A stretch of DNA of 64,000 bases from positions 1 through 64,000 of the forward strand of contig JAFLRN010000005.1 of the NCBI GenBank assembly GCA_022511385.1, read 5' to 3'. The position numbers and the translations under genes were made by a program. The DNA is from Acetatifactor sp. Lineage in GTDB: Bacteria; Bacillota; Clostridia; Lachnospirales; Lachnospiraceae. Every line of letters starts with the position of its first letter. Position 1 is the first letter of the stretch. The notes below the pieces were generated by a model that made no database searches, had not been told where the DNA came from, and worked only from the letters and a program-made list of their open reading frames with translations. Below are positions 1 through 10,091 of this stretch, in pieces.

Positions 1-185
1 GCATGCAATGCACAGGATTGAAAATAACGATAATATTTTCAAGAAGAATGTATGACGGAATCACAACATGGAAAGAAAAAACTCTGAGGATGTGGCGGCG
101 CGGAACCGGACTAAGGAAAAAATTAGGACGGATGAAGTTTTTCAGGAGAAATTGAAAAAGGTATCTATGAAAGAGGGGCAAAATT

Positions 186-971
186 ATGCACAAAGTATTA
201 TTAGAGATCAAGGAAATGATAAATAAAAGCATAAGTGAATATCTGCCTGATGTTCAAGGCGATGACTTGGAGGAAAACGGCAATATCTATTATATGAATG
301 GCAAGAACGGCACAGAGTTTGACTGGTATGTAAATGAGCATATTTCTGATTTTATGGTCTTTTACAATGATGAGAAGAATTTGGGGGCTGTAAAGCTTAC
401 ACTTTATATTGACGGAAAAGTTTTAATCCTTATCTATGGAGATAAAGGAAATACGCTCGCCCAAAAAATCGAAACCTCTATAAACATAACAGAACAGGAA
501 ATGATCAACTTGGCGGTTATGTTAAAAAAGGAAGCTGACGACAAAAGGATTTTTGACAAGGGTATCGATCAGATTGACAGCGATATTAATGTGAGCGCAG
601 ATGATATTGCGGAATTTCAGAATAATGAAAAAGCCTATGCCAAAATCATAGAACGAAGGAAGCTGTTTAGCCTTAACGCCATCGTTTCAGCTAAGATTTT
701 GAGAGAGGGCTATAAAGTGGGATATATGCTCAGATTTGAACCTCGTGACGGTGATGACAGCGGCTGGCAGCTTTTAGCCGGCAATGAAGAAGATAATTAT
801 CTTAATAACGTGAAAAACGTAAGCCTTGTGCCGTTAGGTTATGTATGCAATCTGGATCCGGATATTCTAAAGTATATTGATTACCCGGTCGGAACACAAT
901 TGATTCGTATTTCCTCCCATGAGTTTGAGGCGGATAATCGGAGCAAAAAAATATATGTTGAAAAAAGATAG
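186..971 (+). CDS. DUF2185/Imm33-like C-terminal domain protein (putative orphan immunity protein)
   Basis: 261 aa ORF; C-terminus GWQLLAGNEEDNYLNN..VSLVPLGYVCNLDPDILKYIDYPVGTQLIRI resembles the DUF2185/Imm33 pattern. Confidence 0.6.
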   Translation: MHKVLLEIKEMINKSISEYLPDVQGDDLEENGNIYYMNGKNGTEFDWYVNEHISDFMVFYNDEKNLGAVKLTLYIDGKVLILIYGDKGNTLAQKIETSINITEQEMINLAVMLKKEADDKRIFDKGIDQIDSDINVSADDIAEFQNNEKAYAKIIERRKLFSLNAIVSAKILREGYKVGYMLRFEPRDGDDSGWQLLAGNEEDNYLNNVKNVSLVPLGYVCNLDPDILKYIDYPVGTQLIRISSHEFEADNRSKKIYVEKR

Positions 972-994
972 CTCCATGGTGTCTGTCGCTAACG

Positions 995-1684
995 GTGGAA
1001 AGGGATATGGATATAACTGATTATGAAAACAAATTACATACAAAAGTAAACATATTTAAATCATGGGCAAAAACTTATTATCCAGAAATAACAGAAGAAA
1101 ACGACAATGGAGAATGGTGTTATTGCTATGAATTTAAAGAAATGATTTCGAGTGCCCTGAATATTATAGAAAAATGTTCAGCTGCAAGTGCTACTGAACA
1201 GATGATTGATGACTTATTATATGTTATTGCCAGAGATAATGAGTGTGAAACCATTATAGATGAATTAACAGATCACAATGAGTGGTTTTCGTTATTGTGT
1301 AGATGTAGTTTAAAAACACATTATACAAACGCTAAATGGCAATTTGCAAAAAATTTAAGTAATTACAATGGGAATGATAATATTCATGAATTAGTTTATG
1401 ATTTTCTTGCTGTTGAAGATGAATATACTGAACGATTAGCTTTGGAAGCATTAGCTGACATTTATCCTGAAAAAGCGGAAGCATATGCAATAGATTTTTG
1501 GAACAGAAATAAGTATGAGAATGATGAATATCAAAAAATCATGGTTCTCCACGTCTTGCATCAAATTCGTTCACAAAAACTATGTTATTACTTGGAAATA
1601 GCAGAACATTCGGAATATAAGTATCTGAGAATGAACGCACAAGAGATACGGGAAAAAATAAAAACAGATAACTTTGATAACTGA
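995..1684 (+). CDS. Hypothetical, HEAT-like helical repeat protein (possible immunity protein)
   Basis: 229 aa, helical, AT-rich, 23 bp after the Imm33-like ORF; repeated LALEALADIYPEKAEAYAIDFW / MVLHVLHQIRSQKLCYYLEIAEHS segments. Confidence 0.45.
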   Translation: MERDMDITDYENKLHTKVNIFKSWAKTYYPEITEENDNGEWCYCYEFKEMISSALNIIEKCSAASATEQMIDDLLYVIARDNECETIIDELTDHNEWFSLLCRCSLKTHYTNAKWQFAKNLSNYNGNDNIHELVYDFLAVEDEYTERLALEALADIYPEKAEAYAIDFWNRNKYENDEYQKIMVLHVLHQIRSQKLCYYLEIAEHSEYKYLRMNAQEIREKIKTDNFDN

Positions 1685-1844
1685 TATATCAATGCCGGGA
1701 AGGAAGAAGGTAGCGAAATATTTGCAGACACCGGCGTGGATAAGCGGAATTGATCAGTTCTACTAATTTTTCAGCACATTGCAGAATTTTCTAGGTTATG
1801 TTAAGATATGGAAAGGTAAAATTGAACAGAAAGGCAATGGAACA

Positions 1845-2951
1845 ATGGACAAGAAAGACAAGATCATACTGACCGGGGACCGCCCCACAGGCCGGCTCCA
1901 TGTTGGCCACTATGTTGGTTCGCTCCGCAGACGCGTAGAACTGCAGAATTCAGGAGAATACAAAAAGACCTTTATCATGATCGCCGATGCCCAGGCGTTG
2001 ACGGACAATATCGAGAACCCGGAGAAGGTGCGCCAGAATATCATCGAGGTGGCGCTGGACTATATGTCCTGCGGCCTGGACCCAGCGAAATCCACCCTGT
2101 TCATCCAGTCCCAGATCTCCGAGCTCTGTGAGCTGACCTTTTATTACATGGACCTGGTGACTGTGGCAAGGCTCCAGCGGAATCCCACCGTAAAGAACGA
2201 GATTCAACTGCGCAACTTTGAGGCCAGCATTCCGGTGGGCTTCTTTACCTACCCTATCAGCCAGGCCTCCGATATCACAGCATTTAAGGCAACCACGGTG
2301 CCTGTGGGAGACGACCAGCTTCCCATGATCGAGCAGGCAAGGGAGATCGTACACAAGTTCAACACGGTCTATGCGCCCGTGCTGGTGGAGCCTGAGGCCC
2401 TTCTGCCGGAGAACGATGCCTGCAAGCGTTTGCCCGGCACCGACGGCAAGGCCAAGATGAGCAAATCCCTTGGAAACTGCATCTATCTGGCGGACACCGC
2501 CGACGAGGTGCGCACAAAGATCATGAGCATGTACACGGATCCCCTGCATCTTCAGGTCAGTGACCCCGGACATCTGGAAGGCAATACGGTATTCACCTAT
2601 CTGGATGCCTTCTGCCGCCAGGAGCACTTTGAGCGGTATCTGCCCGAGTATGCGAATCTGGACGAGCTGAAGGGCCATTATCAGAGGGGCGGCCTGGGAG
2701 ATGTGAAGGTGAAGAAATTCCTGAACAACGTGATGCAGGAGATCCTGGAGCCCATTCGTACCCGCAGGAAGGAGCTGGAGAAGGATATTCCTGCTGTGTA
2801 CGAGGTGCTGAAAGAAGGCAGTGACACAGCCAGGGAGGTGGCGGCACAGACATTGTCCGAGGTGAAGAGTGCCATGAAGATCAACTATTTTGATGACGCA
2901 GAGCTGATCCGCATGCAGAGCGAAAAGTACGACGCAGGTAAAGTTCAGTAG
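1845..2951 (+). CDS. trpS: Tryptophan--tRNA ligase
   Basis: [18 protein letters not shown] and KMSKSLGN class I aaRS signatures; ATG at 1845 preferred over the upstream ORF start. Confidence 0.95.
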   Translation: MDKKDKIILTGDRPTGRLHVGHYVGSLRRRVELQNSGEYKKTFIMIADAQALTDNIENPEKVRQNIIEVALDYMSCGLDPAKSTLFIQSQISELCELTFYYMDLVTVARLQRNPTVKNEIQLRNFEASIPVGFFTYPISQASDITAFKATTVPVGDDQLPMIEQAREIVHKFNTVYAPVLVEPEALLPENDACKRLPGTDGKAKMSKSLGNCIYLADTADEVRTKIMSMYTDPLHLQVSDPGHLEGNTVFTYLDAFCRQEHFERYLPEYANLDELKGHYQRGGLGDVKVKKFLNNVMQEILEPIRTRRKELEKDIPAVYEVLKEGSDTAREVAAQTLSEVKSAMKINYFDDAELIRMQSEKYDAGKVQ

Positions 2952-3124
2952 ACATGCAGAAAAAATGCTATATGATTTATTACCGCGGGCAATGAGCAGG
3001 AATCATGTCACTTGGTTTAGATGTTTGCACACATATTTGGCGAATGCCGCGAGGGTCGGCAGTGTTATGGGTGTACGGCAGCATGGCGGATAATGAATCG
3101 ACGGCATGATGGGAGAGTGGCGTG

Positions 3125-4144
3125 ATGGATGAAAATAAAACTGATCGCAAAAATGAAGATATAGATCTGGATGAGGAGCGGAATTCGCTGGAAGACAACT
3201 GGGAGGACGACTTGACGGATGAGCCTGACTTGACGGATGAGCCTGAGCCCATGCAGCCCTGGAAAATGACTCTGATCTTTGCCGGTCTGGTGGTCCTGGC
3301 AGCTGTTATCGTTGCCGTACTTTGGTTTTTTGCACACAAGGACGGTGGTTCGACATCGGACAGTACGACCACAGATCCATCTGTGGTGACTACAGATTCT
3401 CCAACGGAATCTACGGAAATGCAAGGTGGAGATACCACATCGTTGGATGAGCAGTCGTCGGAGGTGCAATTACCGGATGATCAGCTTCCCGAGTCTGTGG
3501 TGACGGAAGGAGCGGGCCTGGATGTAACAGCCTCGCCTGAAGCAGAGCAGACACCGATACCTACCCAGAATGCAGCCAATGATCCAGCGGTTAAGCCGGA
3601 TGATCAGCCCACAGTCCAGGATCCCCTGAATGGAGATACCACCATGCGCTTTGACTCCGTGCAGGAATCTGTTACACCTAAGGATGTTGTGAACCTTCGT
3701 TCCGTGCCCAGTACTGTTGATGCAGATACCATTGTGACCCAGGCAAGCAACGGTGAAGTGCTTTCGAGAATTGGCATCAATGCAAACACAGGATGGTCAC
3801 AGCTTGACTATAACGGTCAAATACTATATGCCGTGACGCAGTATTTAACCACGGATCTTTCCTATAAGACACCGGTGACACCTTCTAATCCCAACCGTGT
3901 CAGTACCATAAGTGGCAGGGTTATCATTTTTCATAACTGTGATGACTATATTACACCCAAGGAATACGTAAACCTGCGGACGGAGCCCAGCACCACAGAG
4001 GGTGACGCCACTGTCAGCTGTCAGGTCAGCAGTGGGGAATCTGTACATCGCACCGGTGTCAGTCCCGACTCCGGCTGGTCCAGAGTGGAGTACAACGGAC
4101 AGATACTCTATGTTGTCACCAGCCTGATGCAGGCAGTGCAGTAG
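3125..4144 (+). CDS. Membrane-anchored protein with two SH3b-like domains
   Basis: Acidic N-terminus, one TM (MTLIFAGLVVLAAVIVAVLWFF), Ser/Thr-rich linker, two repeats VTPKDVVNLRSVPSTVDAD / ITPKEYVNLRTEPSTTEGD each ending GWS..YNGQILY. Confidence 0.75.
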   Translation: MDENKTDRKNEDIDLDEERNSLEDNWEDDLTDEPDLTDEPEPMQPWKMTLIFAGLVVLAAVIVAVLWFFAHKDGGSTSDSTTTDPSVVTTDSPTESTEMQGGDTTSLDEQSSEVQLPDDQLPESVVTEGAGLDVTASPEAEQTPIPTQNAANDPAVKPDDQPTVQDPLNGDTTMRFDSVQESVTPKDVVNLRSVPSTVDADTIVTQASNGEVLSRIGINANTGWSQLDYNGQILYAVTQYLTTDLSYKTPVTPSNPNRVSTISGRVIIFHNCDDYITPKEYVNLRTEPSTTEGDATVSCQVSSGESVHRTGVSPDSGWSRVEYNGQILYVVTSLMQAVQ

Positions 4145-4187
4145 CAATAACTGAAAATATGTAATTGAATACAGAGGACCATAAATG

Positions 4188-4225
4188 AGAGAACATCCGC
4201 AAAGCATCGGTGTGTTCTCTTTTTT
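4188..4225 (+). terminator. Rho-independent terminator
   Basis: AGAGAACA (4188-4195) / TGTTCTCT (4213-4220) followed by a T run. Confidence 0.75.
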
Positions 4226-4331
4226 GTGCTGCGAATATTTTTTCTGTCCGCTGGAAATAATGGGAACAGTTATGAGGCCATAGTCTATGATGGTCAACAT
4301 AGGATCACTAATATTGTACGGAGGGATGCAC

Positions 4332-5378
4332 ATGAGTCAGAGTTTGGGAAAAGCCAGTGTAAGGCCGGAAAAGCCTGTATACATTTTAAACAGCGCCAGC
4401 GCTGTGGGAACGAAGGAGGGAGAGGGACCCTTAGGTCTTCTGTTTGATAAGGTGGGGGAGGACGACATGTTCGGGTGCTCCACCTGGGAGGAGGCGGAGA
4501 GCACGCTTCAGAAGGATGCTGTTGGACTGGCGCTGGAGAAAGCGGGATTGAGTCAGGAGGACATTTCTTTTATCTTTGCCGGTGACTTACTTGGTCAATC
4601 CATAGCCACATCATTTGGTATCTCGTCCTATCAGATACCACTATTAGGAGTGTATGGGGCCTGTTCCACCTGCGGTGAATCCCTGGCTCTGGGGACCATG
4701 TCGATTGCCGGCGGATTTGCTGACAGAGTTGTCTGTGTCACATCAAGTCACTTTGCCAGCGCTGAGAAGGAATTCCGTTTTCCGCTGGAATATGGAAACC
4801 AAAGGCCTCTTTCAGCTACATGGACAGTAACGGGCAGCGGAGCCTTTGTGCTGGGCAGCGAGGAGGTTATGGCTGAGAGTAAGTCAAGCGGCAAGGGCAG
4901 CCCCAGGGCGCGAATAACCGGTATAACTGTGGGTAAGATTGTGGACTATGGACTGAAAGACTCCATGAACATGGGGGCTTGTATGGCTCCGGCAGCAGCC
5001 TCTACGCTGGAGCAGCATTTTATTGACTTTGATAGTCAACCCAATTGCTATGACAAGATCATCACAGGAGACCTGGGTAAAGTGGGACAAAAGGTTCTGA
5101 TAGACCTGATGAACGAGAAAGGGTACGATATTTCAGCGCAGCACATGGACTGCGGTATCGAAATTTATGATGGAGACAGTCAGGATACCCACTCAGGCGG
5201 AAGCGGCTGTGGCTGCAGTGCGGTAACGCTTTCCGCTTATATTTTGAAGCAGTTAGAAGAGCATAACTGGAAGAAAGTGCTCTTTATGCCAACCGGAGCC
5301 CTGCTCAGCAAGACCAGTTTCAACGAGGGAAAAAGCGTGCCGGGTATCGCTCACGGAATTGTCATAGAGTGTGTGTAA
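4332..5378 (+). CDS. spoVAD: Stage V sporulation protein AD
   Basis: Thiolase-like SpoVAD sequence (GDLLGQSIATSFGISSYQIPLLGVYGACSTCGESL...); RBS GGAGG before ATG at 4332. Confidence 0.93.
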   Translation: MSQSLGKASVRPEKPVYILNSASAVGTKEGEGPLGLLFDKVGEDDMFGCSTWEEAESTLQKDAVGLALEKAGLSQEDISFIFAGDLLGQSIATSFGISSYQIPLLGVYGACSTCGESLALGTMSIAGGFADRVVCVTSSHFASAEKEFRFPLEYGNQRPLSATWTVTGSGAFVLGSEEVMAESKSSGKGSPRARITGITVGKIVDYGLKDSMNMGACMAPAAASTLEQHFIDFDSQPNCYDKIITGDLGKVGQKVLIDLMNEKGYDISAQHMDCGIEIYDGDSQDTHSGGSGCGCSAVTLSAYILKQLEEHNWKKVLFMPTGALLSKTSFNEGKSVPGIAHGIVIECV

Positions 5379-5459
5379 AGTTTTGCAGTGACAAAAAAGC
5401 ATCCATGCGATATAATTCTACTGAGATGTTCTAAATACAGACCGCAGGAGGAGGAAGGC

Positions 5460-6623
5460 ATGGGTGCTTTTGAAACAAAGGAATACAGAAATTTGTTTTT
5501 AGAGAGCGGCAAGAGCGAGAAGAAAATTGAGGACAGGCTTCAGGAGATATGGAATACCTTTTTCTATGGCTCTGAGGAGGAGCGGATTTTTCATCCCGTC
5601 GGCGATGATATGGGGTATCTGGAGGATACCGGTAACCATGATGCCCGTACGGAGGGGATGTCCTACGGAATGATGATCTGTGTGCAGCTGGACAAAAAGG
5701 AAGAGTTCGACAGAATCTGGAAGTGGGCATACACTTATATGTGGCAGAAATCCGGGTGGGAAGAGGGATATTTTGCGTGGTCCTGTGCCCTGGACGGCAG
5801 TAAGAATGCAGAAGGAGCGGCCCCTGACGGAGAAGAGTTCTTTGCTATGGCTTTGTTCTTCGCCTCCCACAGATGGGGTGACGGAGAAGGAATCTACTGT
5901 TATTCCGAGCACGCTAAAACCATTCTGCGCGCTTGTCTCCACAAGGGTGAGAACGGCAGACCGGGTCAGCCCATGTGGAATCGTGAAAATAAGCAGATAC
6001 TTTTTGTACCGGGAATAGATTTTACGGACCCCTCCTATCATCTGCCTCACTTTTATGAGTTGTTTGCCCTTTGGGCGGACGAGGAGGACAGGCCATTCTG
6101 GAAGGAGGCGGCAGAAGCCAGCAGAAGATATTTAAAGGATGCCTGCCATCCTGTCACAGGTATGAACGCAGAATATGCAGAGTTTGACGGTTCTCCTATG
6201 AGCAGAACGCTTCCATGGTCCAATGACCGGCATGATTGGTTTTACAGTGATGCCTATCGGACGGTGGCCAATATTGGACTGGATTATGCCTGGTTTGCAG
6301 TGGACGAGGGGCAGGCTGACGCAGCGGTCCGACTCCAGTGTTTTCTGGGAGACAAGGAGGAGCCGTACAAAATTTATGAGTTGGATGGTACCTGCCTGGA
6401 TCAGGATGCTTTGCATCCCGTAGGTATGTTAGCTACGACTGCTCAGGGAGCGCTGGCAGTGATCGGACGTACCCAGGATAAGCAGGCTCTGCAGACGGCC
6501 TGGATGTGGGTGGAGCGCTTCTGGCAGGAGCCACTGCGAAAGGGGGAGCGGAGGTACTATGACAACTGCCTTTATTTCTTTGCTTTCCTGGCCCTGAGCG
6601 GAAGATACAGAATTTGGGGCTGA
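5460..6623 (+). CDS. GH8-family glycosyl hydrolase (reducing-end xylose-releasing exo-oligoxylanase-like)
   Basis: VRTEGMSYGMMI-like motif (ARTEGMSYGMMICVQ), TYMW..GYFAWS, APDGEEFFAMAL; no signal peptide. Confidence 0.8.
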   Translation: MGAFETKEYRNLFLESGKSEKKIEDRLQEIWNTFFYGSEEERIFHPVGDDMGYLEDTGNHDARTEGMSYGMMICVQLDKKEEFDRIWKWAYTYMWQKSGWEEGYFAWSCALDGSKNAEGAAPDGEEFFAMALFFASHRWGDGEGIYCYSEHAKTILRACLHKGENGRPGQPMWNRENKQILFVPGIDFTDPSYHLPHFYELFALWADEEDRPFWKEAAEASRRYLKDACHPVTGMNAEYAEFDGSPMSRTLPWSNDRHDWFYSDAYRTVANIGLDYAWFAVDEGQADAAVRLQCFLGDKEEPYKIYELDGTCLDQDALHPVGMLATTAQGALAVIGRTQDKQALQTAWMWVERFWQEPLRKGERRYYDNCLYFFAFLALSGRYRIWG

Positions 6624-6732
6624 GCCGGGACACAACCATAGCAAGGGAGATGCATCGCTTGACGGAAAGCTGCTGTTGCATTATCCTGAATGATGGGCTG
6701 TAATATTGTCCTGCCGGGAGGAAGCGGAAAAG

Positions 6733-7773
6733 ATGAGCGGGAAAAAGACGAAAATAGTATATTTGGAAATACTGCGTGTTCTCGCTATTTTTGGGGTGAT
6801 TTTATGCCACACGGAAAATGCCGGTATTCATCACTATACGGAGACTGCGAACAGCCTCAATTTCTGGATTGGCATTTTTCTGGCCTCGGTGTCCCAGTGC
6901 TGCATTCCGCTGTTTTTCATGATCACAGGTGCAGTGCTTTTGAACCGGGAAGAATCCATAGCTTACGTATATAAGCATCGGGTGCTTAAAATTGCCGTAG
7001 TGACTGTATTGGCAAGTCTGATGCAGTATCTGTGGATGTATAGAGGCCATTGGGACAGCATGGAACTGAAAGGGTTTATGCGGTTGCTTTACGAGGGCGA
7101 TACAGTGGCGCCGCTTTGGTTTTTATCTGCTTATCTTTCGCTTATGATGGTATTGCCTTTTTTGCAGCGGCTTGTAAAGGTGATCCCGGATAACCGCTGG
7201 TTTCTGTACCTGATTTTATTATGGTGCCTGCTTAACGATCTTCTGACGATCCCGGAACATTATCTGGGCTGGAATCATACCCAGCTGGATCTGCCTATAC
7301 TGGAGGCTTCCGTGTTGGCCAGTCTGATGGGATATTTTGTGGAACATCGATCAGAAGGATTGTTCCTAAAAAAGAAAAATATTTTTATTTTAATTGGAAT
7401 TTCTGGAATGCTGGCTGCTTTGAGCATGTATGTCAATTATACGACACTTTCAGAGTCCAGATATGTGACCATGGGAAATCTATTTGCGATCGTCTATGCG
7501 TTGACTGTATTTGTCATAGTCCGTTATATCTGCCATTTTTGGAAAATGCCAAGGCTGTTGGAAAAAGCGGTCTGCTTTGCCGGGGCCGGGACCTTTGGCA
7601 CTTATCTGATAGAAATACAGCTTCGGGACTTCTTTTTCCCCATATATGTAGTGCTGGGCCCCAAAATTCACGCATACCCGGCAGCCTTCGTCTGGGTGGG
7701 AGTCTGTGTTCTGGTGGGAATACTGTTGGCCAATTTGTTCAAGAGGATTCCGGTTGTGGGAAAACTGATTTAA
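6733..7773 (+). CDS. Acyltransferase-3 family membrane protein
   Basis: YLEILRVLAIFGVILCHTEN start, CCIPLFFMITGAVLL, about 10 TM segments. Confidence 0.8.
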   Translation: MSGKKTKIVYLEILRVLAIFGVILCHTENAGIHHYTETANSLNFWIGIFLASVSQCCIPLFFMITGAVLLNREESIAYVYKHRVLKIAVVTVLASLMQYLWMYRGHWDSMELKGFMRLLYEGDTVAPLWFLSAYLSLMMVLPFLQRLVKVIPDNRWFLYLILLWCLLNDLLTIPEHYLGWNHTQLDLPILEASVLASLMGYFVEHRSEGLFLKKKNIFILIGISGMLAALSMYVNYTTLSESRYVTMGNLFAIVYALTVFVIVRYICHFWKMPRLLEKAVCFAGAGTFGTYLIEIQLRDFFFPIYVVLGPKIHAYPAAFVWVGVCVLVGILLANLFKRIPVVGKLI

Positions 7774-7789
7774 AAAGGAGTATGAACTC

Positions 7790-8035
7790 ATGCGCAGGAT
7801 GGAGTTTAAGATGGAGCGTCCGGGCCTTTTAGCGGCGGGGCAGAAAATTACGGTGACGGAAGGACTGCTTCCCAGCAATTATTATTATACGATTGACCCA
7901 TCCCTGGCTATGTCTGTCAATATTCCCTTCCGCAACAGGCTGCAAAGCCGTGATGGCGTGGTGGTGGATGTGGTGGAAAATGACAGGGGGTTCTATGTGA
8001 CGGCTGAGTTTGACGAGCCGGATATCGAGGAATAA
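7790..8035 (+). CDS. Conserved hypothetical small protein
   Basis: 81 aa ORF in the same-direction gene run, short spacing. Confidence 0.5.
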   Translation: MRRMEFKMERPGLLAAGQKITVTEGLLPSNYYYTIDPSLAMSVNIPFRNRLQSRDGVVVDVVENDRGFYVTAEFDEPDIEE

Positions 8036-8077
8036 AGTAAGGCAATTCATGAATTATCATAAATGGAGGAACAAACA

Positions 8078-8452
8078 ATGTTAAAGAAAATTTCAACAGA
8101 CAAGGCTCCGGCAGCCATCGGACCTTACTCTCAGGGCATTATCGTCAATGGACTTCTGTTTGCGTCGGGCCAGATTGCCATTAATCCGGCGACGGGAGAA
8201 ATTGAGGGCACCGATATCGTGGCTCAGGCGGAACAGGTGATGAAGAATGTAGGAGCCCTGCTTGAGGAAGCGGGAACAAGCTATGAAAATGTGGTAAAAA
8301 CCACTTGCTTTCTGGCAGACATGGGGGACTTTGCAACCTTTAACGAGGTCTATGCACGGTACTTTACAGAAAAGCCCGCCAGAAGCTGCGTGGCAGTAAA
8401 GACCCTGCCCAAAAACGTGCTTTGCGAGGTGGAAGTGATCGCAGCAGTTTAG
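8078..8452 (+). CDS. ridA: RidA family reactive intermediate/imine deaminase
   Basis: [32 protein letters not shown] ... [32 protein letters not shown]. Confidence 0.93.
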   Translation: MLKKISTDKAPAAIGPYSQGIIVNGLLFASGQIAINPATGEIEGTDIVAQAEQVMKNVGALLEEAGTSYENVVKTTCFLADMGDFATFNEVYARYFTEKPARSCVAVKTLPKNVLCEVEVIAAV

Positions 8453-8634
8453 CGCACTGTATCACTCGCGTTTCGCCAGGCAGCTTGTCTGGAAATGATT
8501 TGTATAGTATACTAATCCGAGAAAATAGCATGTCTCATACATAATTTAAAGATAACGGCAGAAACTAAGAAACAGACCGACTGCAGGAGTTGTGAGGTGT
8601 AAGGCAGTCAAACACGTGGAAGGAGTATGTCGTT

Positions 8635-8991
8635 ATGGATTACTTAAACGCTTTTTGGGTTGGTGGGGTGATCTGTGCCCTGGTACAGATACTGATGGAG
8701 AAAACAAAGCTGATGCCGGGGCGTATCATGGTTCTGCTGGTAGTGACGGGAGCCGTTATCAGTTTCTTAGGCTGGTATGAGCCCTTTCAGGAATTTGCGG
8801 GCGCAGGAGCCAGCGTACCGCTTTTGGGCTTTGGCAATGTGTTGATGAAGGGCGTGAAAGAGGCAGTGGACGAGCAGGGGCTTTTGGGCCTGTTTGCCGG
8901 CGGTTTCAAGGCCGGAGCCGTTGGCACAGCGTCGGCGCTGATCTTTGGCTATCTGGCCAGCCTTGTCTTTAAGCCCAAGATGAAAAAGTAG
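8635..8991 (+). CDS. spoVAE: Stage V sporulation protein AEB (SpoVAE)
   Basis: 118 aa; FWVGGVICALVQILMEKTKLMPGRIMVLLVVTGAV..GWYEPFQEFAGAGASVPLLGFGN matches the SpoVAEB family. Confidence 0.88.
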   Translation: MDYLNAFWVGGVICALVQILMEKTKLMPGRIMVLLVVTGAVISFLGWYEPFQEFAGAGASVPLLGFGNVLMKGVKEAVDEQGLLGLFAGGFKAGAVGTASALIFGYLASLVFKPKMKK

Positions 8992-9002
8992 GCAGCACTG
9001 TA

Positions 9003-9503
9003 TTAGAGAATCTCGTAAGCGATGCCCTCCCTGTCCAGATATTTTGCAAGAGCTCGATCCCAGATGGCATCGGGCTCTTTTGACATGAGAAAGGTGTGAT
9101 ACGCCGTGGCGGTGGTCAGCACTGCCCTTGTACCGTCATAGCGGATGTTCAGCGCCAGCGCCTTTACCTGGTCCGGATCCACATCGCAATTTTCCTTTTT
9201 CAGTAAAGCTGCGGCCAGTTCCGGCTTTAGCTGCAAAGTGAAACGAAAAAACAGAGGTGTGCGTTTTCCCTTGATCAGGTCGAAGCAGAGACTTTTCAGT
9301 TCGCTCCAAGGACGGAATTCCGTGATTTCTAAGGGATTAACCCCATCCTCTGCCTGAAAGAAGTCCTTGTTCACATGTCCGTCGATGGTAAAAGTGTTAG
9401 CGGTGCCGATGACGGCCTCTTCCAAAAGGAAGCCGTCAAAGCTTTCTGTGGATAGGAGCCGATACATAAAGTTTTTCATAGATGTGATCTGTAATGCAGT
9501 CAT
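9003..9503 (-). CDS. DUF5721-like conserved hypothetical protein
   Basis: 166 aa; MKNFMYRLLSTESFDGFLLEEAVIGTANTFTIDGHVN resembles a family restricted to Lachnospiraceae-type genomes. Confidence 0.55.
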   Translation of the reverse strand: MTALQITSMKNFMYRLLSTESFDGFLLEEAVIGTANTFTIDGHVNKDFFQAEDGVNPLEITEFRPWSELKSLCFDLIKGKRTPLFFRFTLQLKPELAAALLKKENCDVDPDQVKALALNIRYDGTRAVLTTATAYHTFLMSKEPDAIWDRALAKYLDREGIAYEIL

Positions 9504-9548
9504 TGATTTGTCTTTCCTTCTGAATTACTGTAGTTTGTACTCTGTCAG

Positions 9549-9639
9549 TATATCACAAGCATAGCTTGTGATCGACATTCGCCGCTCGCTATGAACAGGC
9601 TCCGCCAGCTCCAGCTCGCTAGCGCTCATTATATCACAA
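9549..9639. repeat. Hairpin-rich intergenic element flanked by a 10-bp direct repeat
   Basis: TATATCACAA at 9549-9558 and 9630-9639; perfect hairpin ATCACAAGC-ATA-GCTTGTGAT at 9552-9572. Confidence 0.45.
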
Positions 9640-9903
9640 AATGAACCGCAGCAAAAGTATTCCCAGCAGAATCTGTACCATAAAAATGGCAGGCATGCCA
9701 AACCGGAAATACCAATGTCGGGTCTTGTGATGAAAAATATGCATTCCCAGCGTACAGCCCAGAGCGCCGCCGACAAGAGCCGCCATAAACAAAGAGGCCT
9801 CCGAAATACGCCATGCACCCCGGATTGCCCTTTTTTTATCAATCCCCATCATTCCAAAACCGACCAGATTCACAATACCCAAATAAATCACCATGATTTC
9901 CAT
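9634..9903 (-). CDS. DUF1294 family small membrane protein
   Basis: 89 aa; GIDKKRAIRGAWRISEASLFMAALVGGALGCTLGMHIFHHKTRHWYFRFGMP. Confidence 0.85.
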   Translation of the reverse strand: MEIMVIYLGIVNLVGFGMMGIDKKRAIRGAWRISEASLFMAALVGGALGCTLGMHIFHHKTRHWYFRFGMPAIFMVQILLGILLLRFIL

Positions 9904-10041
9904 ATTTACAATATTCCCATCCTTTGCGACTATATCATGTAACCCAATCCGACTCCAGTTATGGCTCCAAGCTAAGTCTCCGTACCGTTAGTCATTGCCT
10001 TCGTCCAAATCCTGGCACCATTCAACTCTTGCCTCCAACTG

Positions 10042-10070
10042 GAAAAAGCCCCCTGCAAAGGAGGCTCTTT
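10042..10070 (-). terminator. Terminator of argG
   Basis: On the minus strand AAAGAGCCTCC..AGGGGGCTTTTTCC downstream of the argG stop. Confidence 0.65.
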
Positions 10071-10091
10071 CCTAAGCGAAACACAGTTGTC

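Noticed and set aside
186-1684. Imm33/HEAT genes as immunity for the DUF4157 protein
   Set aside because: They are about 43 kb away with core genes between; no sequence evidence for pairing
1950-2678. 242-aa antisense ORF
   Set aside because: Shadow of trpS
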